This document shows positions 8,141 through 18,560 of a stretch of DNA of 64,000 bases, in pieces. The DNA comes from Litsea cubeba. Lineage: Eukaryota; Streptophyta; Magnoliopsida; Laurales; Lauraceae. Numbering within the stretch: the first letter of the stretch is position 1; each line of letters begins with the position of its first letter. Below the pieces are notes generated by a model that worked only from the letters and a program-made list of their open reading frames with translations, was not told where the DNA came from and did no database searches. Location: contig CM022944.1 of the NCBI GenBank assembly GCA_012931725.1, positions 110,446,603 through 110,510,602 of the forward strand. Reading direction: 5' to 3'. The translations under genes and the position numbers were made by a program.

Positions 8141-10127
8141 CTTGGATATACAAGAAGGAGTGGAGGCAGGTGGAGTGGTGGAAGGTACACTCTCTATCTC
8201 AAATGTACCAGCTAGAGTCTTATTTGATTATGGTTCCACGCATTCTTTTGTTTCTCCTATATTTGCTGCATACTTAGTGGGAGAAGTAGCTCCATTGTAT
8301 TGTGTTTTACTTGTTAGTACTCCCTTAGGGAAGACTATGCAGTGTGAGTCCTATTATCCAGTGTGCAAAATACAAGTAAGAACCTTTACCCTATCTGCAG
8401 ATTTAATCATCCTAGGGATGGATGATTTCGATGTGATTTTCGGGATGGACTGGTTGTCTACCTATAGTGCAGTCATGGATTGCTTCAACAAGACCGTCAG
8501 ATTGCAAGTGTTAGATGGCGGTGTTGAGATTGTTGGAGAAAGGAAGTACAGGACCACTAGTGTCATTTCAGCCTTAAGGGCAAATAGAATGATCAAGAGT
8601 GGTTGTGAAGGATATTTGGCATTTATCACGGAGGATAAATTGTCCAAAGCAGTGGAGGATATTCCAGTGATTTGTGAGTTCCCGTATGTCTTTCCGGAGG
8701 AGATACCTGGACTACCACCCATTCGAAAGATAGATTTCACGATAGAGCTAGTGCCAGGGACGGCACCGATCTCGAAAGCTCCTTATCATATGGCTCCAGC
8801 AGAGTTGAAAGAGTTGAAAGTTCAGTTGCACAATCTCTTGGACAAAGGATTCGTGAGACCGAGTGTATCACCATGGGGTGCACCGGTTTTATTTGTGAAA
8901 AAGAAGGATGGTTCGATGCGTATGTGCGTAGACTACAGGTAGTTGAATCAAGCTATAATTAAGAACAAGTATCCGTTGCCCAGGATAGATGAGTTGTTCG
9001 ATCAGCTGCAGGGAGCACAACACTTTTTGAAGATTGATTTGAGATCAGGCTACCATTAGTTGCGAGTCAAATATCAGGATATACAGAAGACAGCCTTCAG
9101 GACCAGATATGGCCATTATGAATTCTTGGTGATGCCATTTGGGTTAACCAATGCACCGAGTGCATTCATGGCTTTGATGAATAAGATCTTTGCACCATGC
9201 TTAGATCAGTTCACTATCGTATTCATAGACGATGTTTTAGTCTATTCGAAGTTCGGAGATGATCATGCAGAGCATTTGAGAGCTTCATTGCAGATCTTGA
9301 GAGAGAATCAGCTCTATGCCAAGCTGAACAAGTGTGAGTTTTGACTTGAACAAGTGTCTTTTCTTGGACACATCATCTCTAAGGAAGGTTTAGAAGTCGA
9401 TCCAGCGAAGATTGAAGCAGTTGTTAGTTGGCAGAGTCCGAAGACAGTGGCGTAAGTCAGGAGTTTTCTGGGTTTAGCAGGTTATTACAGAAGATTTGTG
9501 AAGGGATTCTCCAGTATAGCAGCTCCATTGACTAAATTGATAAGGAAAGATGTTCCTATTGTGTGGACAGAGCAGTGTGAGACCAACTTTCAAGAGTTGA
9601 AGACCAGATTGACCACAGCTCCTATTCTTACTTTACCTACGGGAACTGGTGGGTTTGTGATTTTTACAGATGCTTCGGGTATTGGATTGGGTTGCGTACT
9701 CATGCAGGAATGAAAAGTAGTGGCCTACGGGTCCAGACAGTTGAAAGAACATGAGAAGAGGTACGCTACCCATGATTTAGAACTTGCAGCAGTGGTGATG
9801 GCATTGAAGATGTGGAGACATTACCTGTATGGTGAGAAATTCGAAGTTCATTCTGATTACAGGAGTCTTCAATATTTGTTTGGGCAGAAGGATTTGAACA
9901 TGAGGCGGACTAGATGGATGGAGTACATCAAAGACTACGACTTTCCGATAAAGTATCATCCAGGGAAAGCAAATGTAGTAGCAGATGCACTGAGCAGAAA
10001 GACAGCATTTATAGGATGTTTGCAGATAAAGGGGGCATTGACAGAAGTATTTAGAGATTTGGATGTAGAGTTCCGGCCTCAGACTGAGAAAGTGATGATT
10101 GCGAATGTGCACACTTGGGAACCGTAG
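8140..10127 (+). pseudogene. pol: Protease, reverse transcriptase and RNase H of the chromovirus, disrupted
   Basis: Aspartic protease at about 8142-8550: the active-site triad region reads [10 protein letters not shown], so the residue after the catalytic Asp is Tyr where Ser or Thr is expected. FGMDWL follows at about 8440. RT runs from about 8690 to 9350, with [16 protein letters not shown] and [12 protein letters not shown], and the catalytic pair in FIDDVLVYS at about 9220. RNase H runs from about 9600 to 10000, with FTDAS at about 9663, an ELAAVV motif, and [15 protein letters not shown] closing the domain. In-frame stops lie at 8940, 9057, 9342, 9450, 9711 and 10125; those at 8940, 9057 and 10125 are TAG where the family often has Gln. 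The domains are otherwise collinear and well preserved, so inactivation looks recent. Confidence 0.92.
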
Positions 10128-10130
10128 ATT

Positions 10131-11549
10131 TTGGGCAGAATCAAGAACAGTCAAAGAGAAGATCGAAAGCTAGTCAAGTTGATAGACAGCATAGCAAACA
10201 GACCAGAGTTTAGACTCGTGGAGGGTGTGTTATATTGTCAGGATAGATTGTGTGTACCAAGCGTACATGATTTGAGGAACGAGATTATGGTTGAGGCACA
10301 TCATTCTCGTTATGCCATCCACCAATGAGCACCAAAATGTACCAAAACTTGAAGAGCTTCTATTGGTGGAATAACATGAAGAAAGAGATTGCAGGTTTTG
10401 TTTCGAGGTGTTGTGTGCCAACAAGTAAAGGCTGAGCACCGGAGACCTCCAGGGTTACTTCAACCATTGGAAACACTGGGATGGAAGTGAAAGCATATCA
10501 CCATGGACTTCGTTACAGGGTTACCACCCACGAAAGACCATGATAGCATTTGGGTGATTGTCGATAGACTCACCAAGTCGGCACACTTCATTCCGATGAA
10601 GATGAGGGGATCCATGGAAGTTTTGGCACGCAAATACATTGATGACATAGTCAGATTGCACGGAGTTCCAGATTCAATTGTGTCGGACAGAGATATGAGG
10701 TTTGTGGGCAGATTTTGGGTCAGTTTGCAAGCAGCCTTGGGCACTAAGTTGAATTTCAGCACTGCGTATCACCCTCAGACCGATGGACAGACTGAGAGAA
10801 TGAACCAAACTATGGAGGATATGTTGCGGGCATGTGTTCTAAATTTTGGAAAAGACTGGGAGAAGAGTCTTCCTTTATGTGAATTCGCCTACAACAACAG
10901 CTATCACTCCAGTATCGGGATGGCACTGTTCGAAGCCTTGTACGGGCGGAAGTGCAAGACCCCGATTTGTTGGGAAGAGATTGGCGTTTAGAGTTTTCAT
11001 GGACCTTCGATCATCAGCGATACCAGTGAGAAGGTGAAGCAGATTGTTGACAGAATAAAGATTGCAAAAAACCGTTAGAAGAGTTACGCAGACCTCAAGA
11101 GGAGAGATTTAGAGTTCAAGGTTGAAGACAAGGTTTTTCCCAAAGTCTCACCGACTATAGGAACTATGAGGTTTGGGTAGAAAGGCAAGTTCGCTTGGAG
11201 ATTTATCGGACCATTTGAGATTGACATGCGCGTGGAGGAAGTGGCTTACAGATTGATCTTACCAGTAGAGTTATCAGGAGTTCACAGAGTTTTTCATGTT
11301 TCCATGCTGAGGAAATACGTACCAGACCCTTCACACGTGTTGCATCATGATCCGTTAGATGTCCAACCAGATACTACGTTTGTTGAGAAACCAAAGGAGA
11401 TCATAGACACAAAGGAACATGTTTTGAGGACTAGGACCATTCATTGGGTCAAGGTACAGTGGGAGCATCACAGTCTGGGAGAAGCTACTTGGGAACTTAG
11501 GGATCAGATCAAGAAAAAGTATCCAGACTTATTGCCAGAGGTGTGTTAG
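10131..11549 (+). pseudogene. pol: Integrase with C-terminal chromodomain, disrupted
   Basis: Integrase inserts element cDNA into chromatin. The HHCC finger is damaged by a frameshift near 10325 and another near 10415. The catalytic core starts at MDFVTGLP (10503), then SDRDMRF (about 10683) and [13 protein letters not shown] (about 10770), the usual D,D-35-E spacing. The GPFEI and AYRLILP core of the C-terminal domain lies at about 11205-11270, and a chromodomain at about 11430-11545 (TRTIHWVKVQW, then ATWELRDQI). The chromodomain would direct insertion toward marked heterochromatin. Stops lie at 10989, 11076 and 11178; the last two are TAG where the second element in this window has CAG. 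Confidence 0.92.
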
Positions 11550-11572
11550 AGATTTGGAGGACCAAATAGCCC

Positions 11573-11581
11573 GGGGGGGGG
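11573..11581 (+). other. Polypurine tract
   Basis: A run of nine G directly before the TGTAACATCC start of the 3' LTR. It is the expected primer site for plus-strand DNA synthesis. The second element has AAGGGGTGGAGGA in the same place (28702-28714). Confidence 0.8.
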
Positions 11582-12760
11582 TGTAACATCCCGACCCATA
11601 GCCTAAATTATTTTAATTAATTGTGTGACTAGTTAGTAAGCTCGTTTAGAGTCTTACCAAGTCGGGTTTGACGTGTGGATCACGCGTGCGAAGCCTCGCG
11701 CGAGTCCGAGTGCGTTTGTGCAGTTTAGGGGGTTGGTTTGCAAATTGGGGGAGTTTCAGGGGCTTTTCTGAGATTTTGAGTTTTTAGTGATTTGGGTGCA
11801 TCGGGTAGATCGCATCATTTCTTGAACATTTGTCTTCTGTCGCATTTCGATTCGACGCACGAAAGGGGCCCAAATAATAATAAGTAGCTAACCAAGGACT
11901 TAAACCATATTTCTCATTTTTCAAACCTAATATAAGCCAACCCATTCCTTCCATTCGTTTCTCTCTTCGTTCTCACTGTGCATCTCTAGCTCCTCTTCCT
12001 CCAAGCTGCCTCCTTGCCGTCGACCACCACCGGAGCTCCCATTTCGCCGGCCAACACTTGTTTCTTCTTCCTCAAGCTCTCCTAAGCTCAACCATCCTCT
12101 TTTCTAAGGTTTCCATTGACAACCCACTTAGAGGTAAGCTTCCCAAGCTTTTAGGTATAGTCTTTCTTCTTCCATTTTCTTAGAAATGATTTAGGGAAAC
12201 TCATCTACACCCATTGCATTCATTTTGTAGAAGAGATTTTGGGATTGAGAGAGGTTTCCTCCATTTTGAGCTCTAAAGAGGAATTTTCTCTATTTCCCTT
12301 GGTTTTCCTTTAGCTCTTCATCAAGGCAAGTTAATCTATATGTTTATGCTTTGATATGTTGTTTCTTCCTTGAAATGATGATTGAATATGTCTAGATAAC
12401 CCAATGCTCTAATCTTGATAAACTTGGATGGAAAACATGATAATTTGGGTCAATTGTCTAATAAATTGGATTGGAAATGAAATGGATTAGATTGATAGGT
12501 TTATGGAACCTGAATTGATGTGGTTTTATCCTTGAATGACTGTGAAACAGGTTCAAGGATTATGGGAATGGAAAGGGACCAAATACACATTAGTTACAGA
12601 ATTGTGTGTACTCGATCGACCGGCCAGGGGCTTCGGTCGACCGAAGACTTGGTTACAACTGTCGGTCGACCGAACTTGGGTTTCGGTCGACCGAACATGA
12701 AGGAGGTTGACCTTTCGGTTGACCGAACCTTCCTTGTGGGAGGTCGACCGACCAATGGTG

Positions 12761-12765
12761 GGGTC
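12761..12765 (+). other. Target-site duplication, left copy (GGGTC)
   Basis: Five-base duplication paired with 16363-16367, produced by integration of the element now reduced to a solo LTR. Confidence 0.92.
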
Positions 12766-13107
12766 TGTGAGGCCCCACCCTTGGTGGGCCCTCAATCTGA
12801 ATTTGAATACTATATAATAGCTTAAGTATTTTTTATTATACTAACTATGAGGTTTAGATAAGGGTAGTTATGTATTTTCCTAGGTCTAGTCTAGTTGTAT
12901 AATTAGTAGAGTTAATAGGGTATCTTTTATTAATTTTAGAGTTAGTTAGTTTGTTAGAGGCTCTAGCTAGAAATTAGTGTTTACTATAGGGGGTTTGCAC
13001 CAAAGAATCTTCTAGAAGCCTACCTAAAGACCTAAGTACCCTCTACCCTAACCCTAATCCTATTCTAACCCCAAGGGCATTTTTGTCCCTAGCCCAAAAA
13101 CCCAACC

Positions 13108-13116
13108 TATTTAAAC
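13108..13116 (+). promoter_or_regulatory. TATA-box candidate of the solo LTR
   Basis: TATTTAAAC is followed by ~160 bp rich in CT and TCTC. The arrangement matches the TATA plus pyrimidine leader of the other LTRs. Activity unknown. Confidence 0.4.
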
Positions 13117-13830
13117 TAAACCCTCCCTGCCCAAGCAACCACTGTTCATCTTTTTTCTCTCAATCCCTATCTCTTTTCTCTCTTCTTCTTCCCCACTTCT
13201 CTCCAACGAGCCCTCATCTTCCCTCCAATTCCTATCTCTCTCCCTCTCTCTTTCTCTCCCCAGAATTTCCAATAGAAGGCTAACCCCAGACTGATCTGCA
13301 ACGGAGGAGCCCTACTGTCGAAACCCCTTGGTTCTCTGTTGTTTTCTCTCTTTTCCTTCTACCTTCAATTGATCAGGCAAGTGCCCTATGCTGATAGTCT
13401 AGATTGCATGTTTTTCTACTTTGATTTGCAATTACAATTCCATTTGCAGTATATATATGTTTAGATCGATCTTTGAGCTTGTCTGATTGGTTTCTTTGGC
13501 CATTGATGGATGGGGTTACCTCATTTGGATGATCAATGGCCGGTTGATGATGGATGGATGATATGGGAATATTTTTGTTCTTCGATTATGCTTCTGTGAT
13601 GGTCTGAGGAGAAACCCAGGAGAATTGGGTCACTGTAATAAGTTTCCGGAAATGGAATTGTGAAAACCCATCTTGCTGTGTCGAGATCGAGACCGAGGTG
13701 GGACCATCTTTGGTAAATCAGGACCCTACATTTGTGTGAGGGGCCCTGGGCGACCATGGGGGCGGGACCTGATCTGGATTTTTTATCAGAGGTGGGCCAC
13801 CATCCCTGTGCATAATGAAGAGGAGAAGTT

Positions 13831-13867
13831 GTGTTCTGTCACAGAACTGAGTTCTGTAACAGAACAC
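13831..13867. repeat. 37-bp near-perfect palindrome in the solo LTR
   Basis: Two GTTCTGTNACAGAAC units joined by TGA, extended by GTG and CAC at the ends, so the whole stretch reads almost the same on both strands. It precedes the palindrome array, as does the hairpin at 4746 in the chromovirus LTR, with which it shares the ACAGAACTGA text. Confidence 0.88.
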
Positions 13868-13885
13868 AACACTGATGGGGGAGTA

Positions 13886-14600
13886 TGGACAGAGCTCAGT
13901 GATGGCCGAGCTCAGCACTGATCGAGTCCAGCGATGGCCGAGCTCAGCACTGGCTGAGCCCCGCGGTTGCCGAGCTCAGCATTGGCGGAGCTCAGCGATT
14001 GCCGAGCTCAGTACTGGCCGAACTCAGCGATGGCTGGATTCAACACTAGCCGAACTTAGTGTTCCGCCGGGCACAATGCTCAGGTTGAGATCCGCGTTTT
14101 AGCCGAGCTCAGCGTCTAGGCCAAGTTTAGTGTTATGGTCGAGCTCAGTGTTATGGCCGAGCTCAGCGTTCTACCTAGCTCAGTGCCAGACCGGGTTCCG
14201 TGCCAGATCGGGCTCCGTGCTTAGCCGGGCTTAGCGCTTAACCGAGCTAAGAGCTTGACCGACTTCAATGACTGGCCGAGCTCAATACTTTCCCGAACTC
14301 AACTGGGTGACCGAACTGGGCCAGGCACTTTGCCGAGCTGAGCTGGGTGACCGTGCTGAGTATTCAATTGAGCTCTAGTGCTTAGCCGAACTCCGAGATG
14401 GATTCCGAAAAGGCCGGATTCCAACAAGGGAGACTAGAACCTGGGACATTCCCTTCAGCCAGAATTCTTAGTGTGCACGGTCAACTACCCAGGCCAGGGA
14501 GTTAGCCGAACTCACAGGAAGTTCTGGACAAACAGGCTTTGCCTGCAGAGTGTTTACTTCTCTAATCCCAGTGTGCCGAGCTGACCGCCCAGGCCAGGAG
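13886..14600. repeat. Palindrome array, core GAGCTC (solo LTR)
   Basis: A degenerate tandem array of 15-17-bp units close to GCCGAGCTCAGYRNTG, with at least ten exact GAGCTC cores between 13892 and 14285, decaying after that. Unit spacing is regular at the start and irregular toward 14600. Short reading frames cross the array but have no protein match that I recognise. Confidence 0.88.
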
Positions 14601-15881
14601 GTCGGCTGAGCATACTGTGTATAGTGACACTTCCCAGATTTTAATTTCTATTGTTGCAATCATATGTAGGACCCATTGACCATCCAAATAGACTTCCATC
14701 ACTGTGCCAACCACGAGTCGACGGTGTGGCTCAACCTTGACTCGTGGGGTCCACTATTTAGGTCCAGGTTATGTAATCTAAGAAGATTCGGCCTTTATAC
14801 GTTACTAAGTGATGCACATAACTTCTGAGCACGAAACACAGTGTTCCTTAGCATCTGTGGTTTCACTTAAAGATCGAATTACCCGAGATAGACCTGAATC
14901 TAAAGTGGATCATTTACTTACGTTGGACTGTTGATATCTCCTATTGATCCTTGTACTTGGAGATTCATCTCCCTCATATTATTACTATCACTCTATTGTC
15001 CTTATTATTGTTTATACATGTTAATTAAATGGAAAATGGAGGACCCGAACCTAGGACTACTTAGAGGTGACCCGGTAATATGATTGGGTGAACATTGACC
15101 CGTGTCTGTGGCTAGGCGGGCCCTTTTATGGCCTAAGTTTGGATGTGAATTACCCTAGACTGGAGAGGTTAGATTGTATAGGCTTGTGACCTATTATGGA
15201 TGTAAATGGATCATATGTTATTGAACATGGACTTGTATCTCATATGGACTATTATAGACCAGGCCATGTATTTGGTGGGCCTTGGTATGGATCCATTGAC
15301 TGGACTTGGACCTGGATTATTATCCATGGATGCTTGGACCTCTTAGGGACTTTGTTAGGACCTTGTTCACGCAAGGCAAAGCCTAGACAGATACAGACCT
15401 TTATTGTTTCCTGAGTCGGCATAAACATTCACTCAGTTGATCTAAGCTCAGCCAGTTGGACTGATCATCATTAGTAGGAGCTATTGAGAGTGTTGTGTGG
15501 CTATCATGATGAGCATTGTTGGAGACTGACGGTGCGATACCGAGTCCGGTCTCAGTGTGTGTTGATGGATGATGTTATTTGCGGGGCTAGATAATCCCCA
15601 ACACTGTGAGATTTTTTCCGCCGCGACTGTGTTCAGTATGGGGGAGCCGCGGCATAATATCCCGCGGTATCCAGCTTGTGTGAGTATGCCATTTTGTGTA
15701 GGTTTATTATATTATGTTTATCTTGATTCTATTTGTTTATCTTGCTCAACTGCTTAGGATCTGTACCATTGCTATTCTCCTAACTTTATTACTGTCTCTA
15801 CTCATTTGATGCATACATTCTATCTTATTAGCATACTGTGACTTGCCAGATCTTTAGATCTGATCTACTCTTGGTGCTTAG

Positions 15882-16015
15882 GTCTTGACCCCGAGTTCGA
15901 GGGCGATGCGTACGCCCTCGTTGAGGTGCCCGTAGTAGGTGACTACGGATGGGGACCGGCCGACCAAGAGGTCGAGCCGGAGGGTGGAGAGCCGACACCA
16001 GTGGCAGCGGTTTGA
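15882..16015 (+). other. Acidic open frame near the solo-LTR 3' end (possible terminal exon)
   Basis: After TTGGTGCTTAG the sequence reads openly for 43 codons, in the phase with two leading bases, to TGA at 16013. The product would be acidic (LDPEFEGDAY, later DQEVEPEGGEP). Similar short frames in the same phase occur near the ends of three other LTRs. No ATG precedes it in frame, so expression would need splicing. It may be coincidence. Confidence 0.35.
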
Positions 16016-16362
16016 GTGTCTATTTGTTTGGGTTTTTGAGAGATTTTTGTAGTGAGATGAGTAATGTTGGAAATATGTAATTAAACTTTGGTTTTTATCA
16101 CTTCACACTTTAGGCTGGACTTCAGCCCATTCACATTTGATATACATATATGATGATACCTTATGCTTCCGCTATCTCTGTATTGCTTCCTCTTATTTTA
16201 CGCTTCCGCAATGTTAACTGTTGTTATAATATTGTTCAAAAAGTTTTAAATTGGACCTCACTGCGGACCTACGATCTTGGAAGTTCTCGGATTTTCCAGG
16301 AACTAGCGCGCCAATTTCGGTACTTTGACGGTTTTCTCGGTATCCGGGATTGTGGCGTTACA

Positions 16363-16367
16363 GGGTC
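16363..16367 (+). other. Target-site duplication, right copy (GGGTC)
   Basis: Exact partner of 12761-12765. Chromovirus LTR sequence resumes immediately after it. Confidence 0.92.
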
Positions 16368-18000
16368 GACCGAGACAACTGCTGGGAACCTTTTGAAGGG
16401 TCCTTTTTACCTCTTTTTCTATTGGACTTTTATGGAACCTTGGCTACCTTTTTGGACTCATTTGACTTGATGCGAGGAATGTTTTGGGCATCCATTTTCT
16501 CGTCGTTATTCCTGTTTTCTCAGTTGTTTAACTTATATAAATCTTGAACGGTACGGGACAACGGGATACCCTCTTTTATATCTATGCACGAAGATTGTTT
16601 GTTCAGGTATCGCGAACCTTATTCCTTTCGTTGACTGAATAGAGTTGTACGAGACTACAGTAATAACTATTGACCTAAGATTGGATTGTTTATCGCTCTT
16701 GATTCTAAATTGTACTATTTGGTACTTTCTACATGAAATGCTCATGTTCCATAGATTGCTTTACTGGTTTTGGTTTGGGGATTATATGATGACCTAAGAT
16801 CCCCTTATTGTCTTATTTACCTTGTTCTTGATGATTGATGGAAGTGTTGAGGCTAGGCGGTTTTGATTGTAAAAGCTTGATGAGGACTACTTATGGTAAT
16901 GATGAATTGATGGTATTAATATTGAAGAAGCTTGCTTGTATTGTCTTGACCTTGATTTGATAAATGGAAAGTAGTCTCTCCTTTATTAATGAATCTTGCT
17001 CACGTAAGAAAGCCTAGCGCCTCACTATTATTTGTCTAGAAATCCTTCTGTCAAGCACCACTCAGCTGTATATCGCCCAACACAGATGGGGCACCATCTG
17101 TGTGAGGACCTTGATGAACGTCTGCGCAGTAGGACTTGTTACTTGATAATCTTACTTGTTTGCAGGGTCATTCCCGTGCCTTGTTGCCGAGTTCACACTC
17201 ATGCCTTGTTGCCAGGCTTTTAACCATGTGCCTTGTTGACAGGTATATCCTGTGCCTTGGTTTCCCCACCACAACTCAATATGAGTATGGGAGGGCAATA
17301 TTCTCGTGGTAATTAGCTTATGCGGATCGCCTATCTTGCTAGATGTTTATATTAGATTGTTTATGACTCGTATACTATGCATTTCTTATGTCTGAAATGC
17401 ATATGTTTCTATTGATCTTGTCTCTTGTCTACTCTGATTCGATATGCATATCTTGTTGTCATTTATATATATTGCTTGCCATCCGTCGTGTTGACGATGC
17501 TACTCTTGGTGCATAGGTGCCGAGCCCTTTTACCTCGAGGAGGAGACGACGGAGATGATTCAGACAGGATCAGTCTGATGACCTCCTAGATTACAGTACG
17601 GACGGCGTTGTATAGCCGTATCGACCCTGTACACGAGCGCTTCATGACTATTTTGGATTGATTCATATTTTGATTTATTTTGGTTATTTCATTTTGGTTA
17701 GGCCCAAGTTTTGATGTGGCCTTTCATTGTTATAATTACTTTCGTTTAACTATTTAAACCTGAACTTTAATTAGTATATTTCCGTATTGCTCCTAACTAT
17801 ACATTCTGAGGTACCACTTGTTTATATTAAGCTTCCGCTATTATTTTATTTATTTGAGGAAATGTTTACACCTCACAGCGGTCTTCGATCCATATGGGAC
17901 ACGATTGGGGTTAAATGTTGTTATTTATTGTTGAAAAATTTTAATTAGCCCTAATCTCACGCATTATCCCCTGTTTCACTTCTGGGGGCGTGACACTTAT

Positions 18001-18560
18001 CAGTGCATTTTTGTCGACATCGATAGGTTTTATACAAAATAGAATGACTTGTGCTCTTTACAGAGTGCATATTAAACTCATATCTATAAGTTTATGTCGA
18101 TGACGAAAAATTCTATGCAGGACACAATGACATGTGTTCTATAACAGAGTGTAAATTAAACTCTTAATTGTATGTTTATGTCGAAGTCGATATATGTTTA
18201 TGTCGATGTCCACAAATTTTTTATTGACGACAACAAATTTTGTGTTTTACGGAATGACATGTGTTTTGTTCAGAGTGCAAATTAAATTCCTAACTGAAAT
18301 GTTTATATCGACATCGATATATATTTATGTTAATGTCGACAGATGTTTTGTCGACGTCAATATATTCTGTGTTTTATGGAATGACCTGTGCTCTTTACAG
18401 AATGCAAGTTAAACTCCTAACATGTCGACGTCAACATAAAAGGAATAGAGAATCCTTTTAGTAGGTTTAACTCCTAACTATATGTTTACGTAATGTTTTG
18501 TCGACGTCGACTTAGACAATGCATTGTGGAAGGAATAAAACCTTTTCAGTAGGTTTATGT
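18001..18560 (+). repeat. Diverged tandem repeat, ~83-129-bp spacing
   Basis: Four units share GGAATGACMTGTGCTCTTTACAG-like text followed by AGAGTGCAAATTAAACTCCTAA, at about 18042, 18123, 18250 and 18379. Runs of GTCGAC, GTCGATGTCGA and ATCGACATCGAT lie between them. It starts a few bases beyond the chromovirus 3' LTR, so it belongs to the target locus or to another element. No coding signal. Confidence 0.7.

Larger units (their letters stand above)
12766..16362 (+). mobile_element. Solo LTR (3597 bp) of a different retrotransposon family
   Basis: Starts TGTGAGGCCCCACCC and ends GGCGTTACA, with GGGTC directly on both sides (12761-12765 and 16363-16367). The 5' LTR shows a single GGGTC at the same point (4976-4980), which confirms an insertion. 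There is no internal coding region or second LTR, so it is the product of LTR-LTR recombination. Contents: TATA-like TATTTAAAC (13108-13116), a CT-rich leader, CAGGCAAGT (13374-13382), a palindromic hairpin (13831-13867), a GAGCTC-core array (13886-14600) and an acidic open frame (15882-16015). Its length is unusual for a plant LTR. Confidence 0.93.
3878..17995 (+). mobile_element. Ty3/gypsy chromovirus (Tekay/Del-like), full-length but coding-dead, with nested insertions
   Basis: Order: 5' LTR (3878-6682, first ~145 bp outside the window), initiator-Met primer-binding site (6686-6697), gag, protease, RT, RNase H, integrase, chromodomain (6842-11549), G-tract polypurine signal (11573-11581), 3' LTR (11582-17995). 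The RT-RH-IN order and the C-terminal chromodomain define a chromovirus; the long LTRs and chromodomain type suggest the Tekay/Del clade. A separate solo LTR interrupts the 3' LTR. The reading frame has about a dozen stops and several frameshifts, so it cannot make its own proteins. Confidence 0.92.
11582..17995 (+). repeat. 3' LTR of the chromovirus, split by a solo LTR
   Basis: Starts TGTAACATCCCGACCC and ends GGGCGTGACA. Without the insertion it is 2812 bp (11582-12765 plus 16368-17995). It supplies the first ~145 bp missing from the 5' copy. All internal landmarks recur: TATA region near 11928, AAGGCAAGT at 12323-12331, palindrome array at 12612-12760, hairpin at 17080-17103 and acidic frame at 17517-17578. 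The near identity of the two LTRs shows that they are a pair. Confidence 0.92.

Noticed and set aside
13886..14600. CRISPR-like regular array
   Set aside because: Units are contiguous palindromes in a plant LTR without unique spacers.
13374..16015. A simple two-exon peptide gene joining AGGCAAGT to the LTR open frame
   Set aside because: In the solo LTR the required phase has TGA just before the donor, and the chromovirus leader has no ATG, so this exact joining cannot code.
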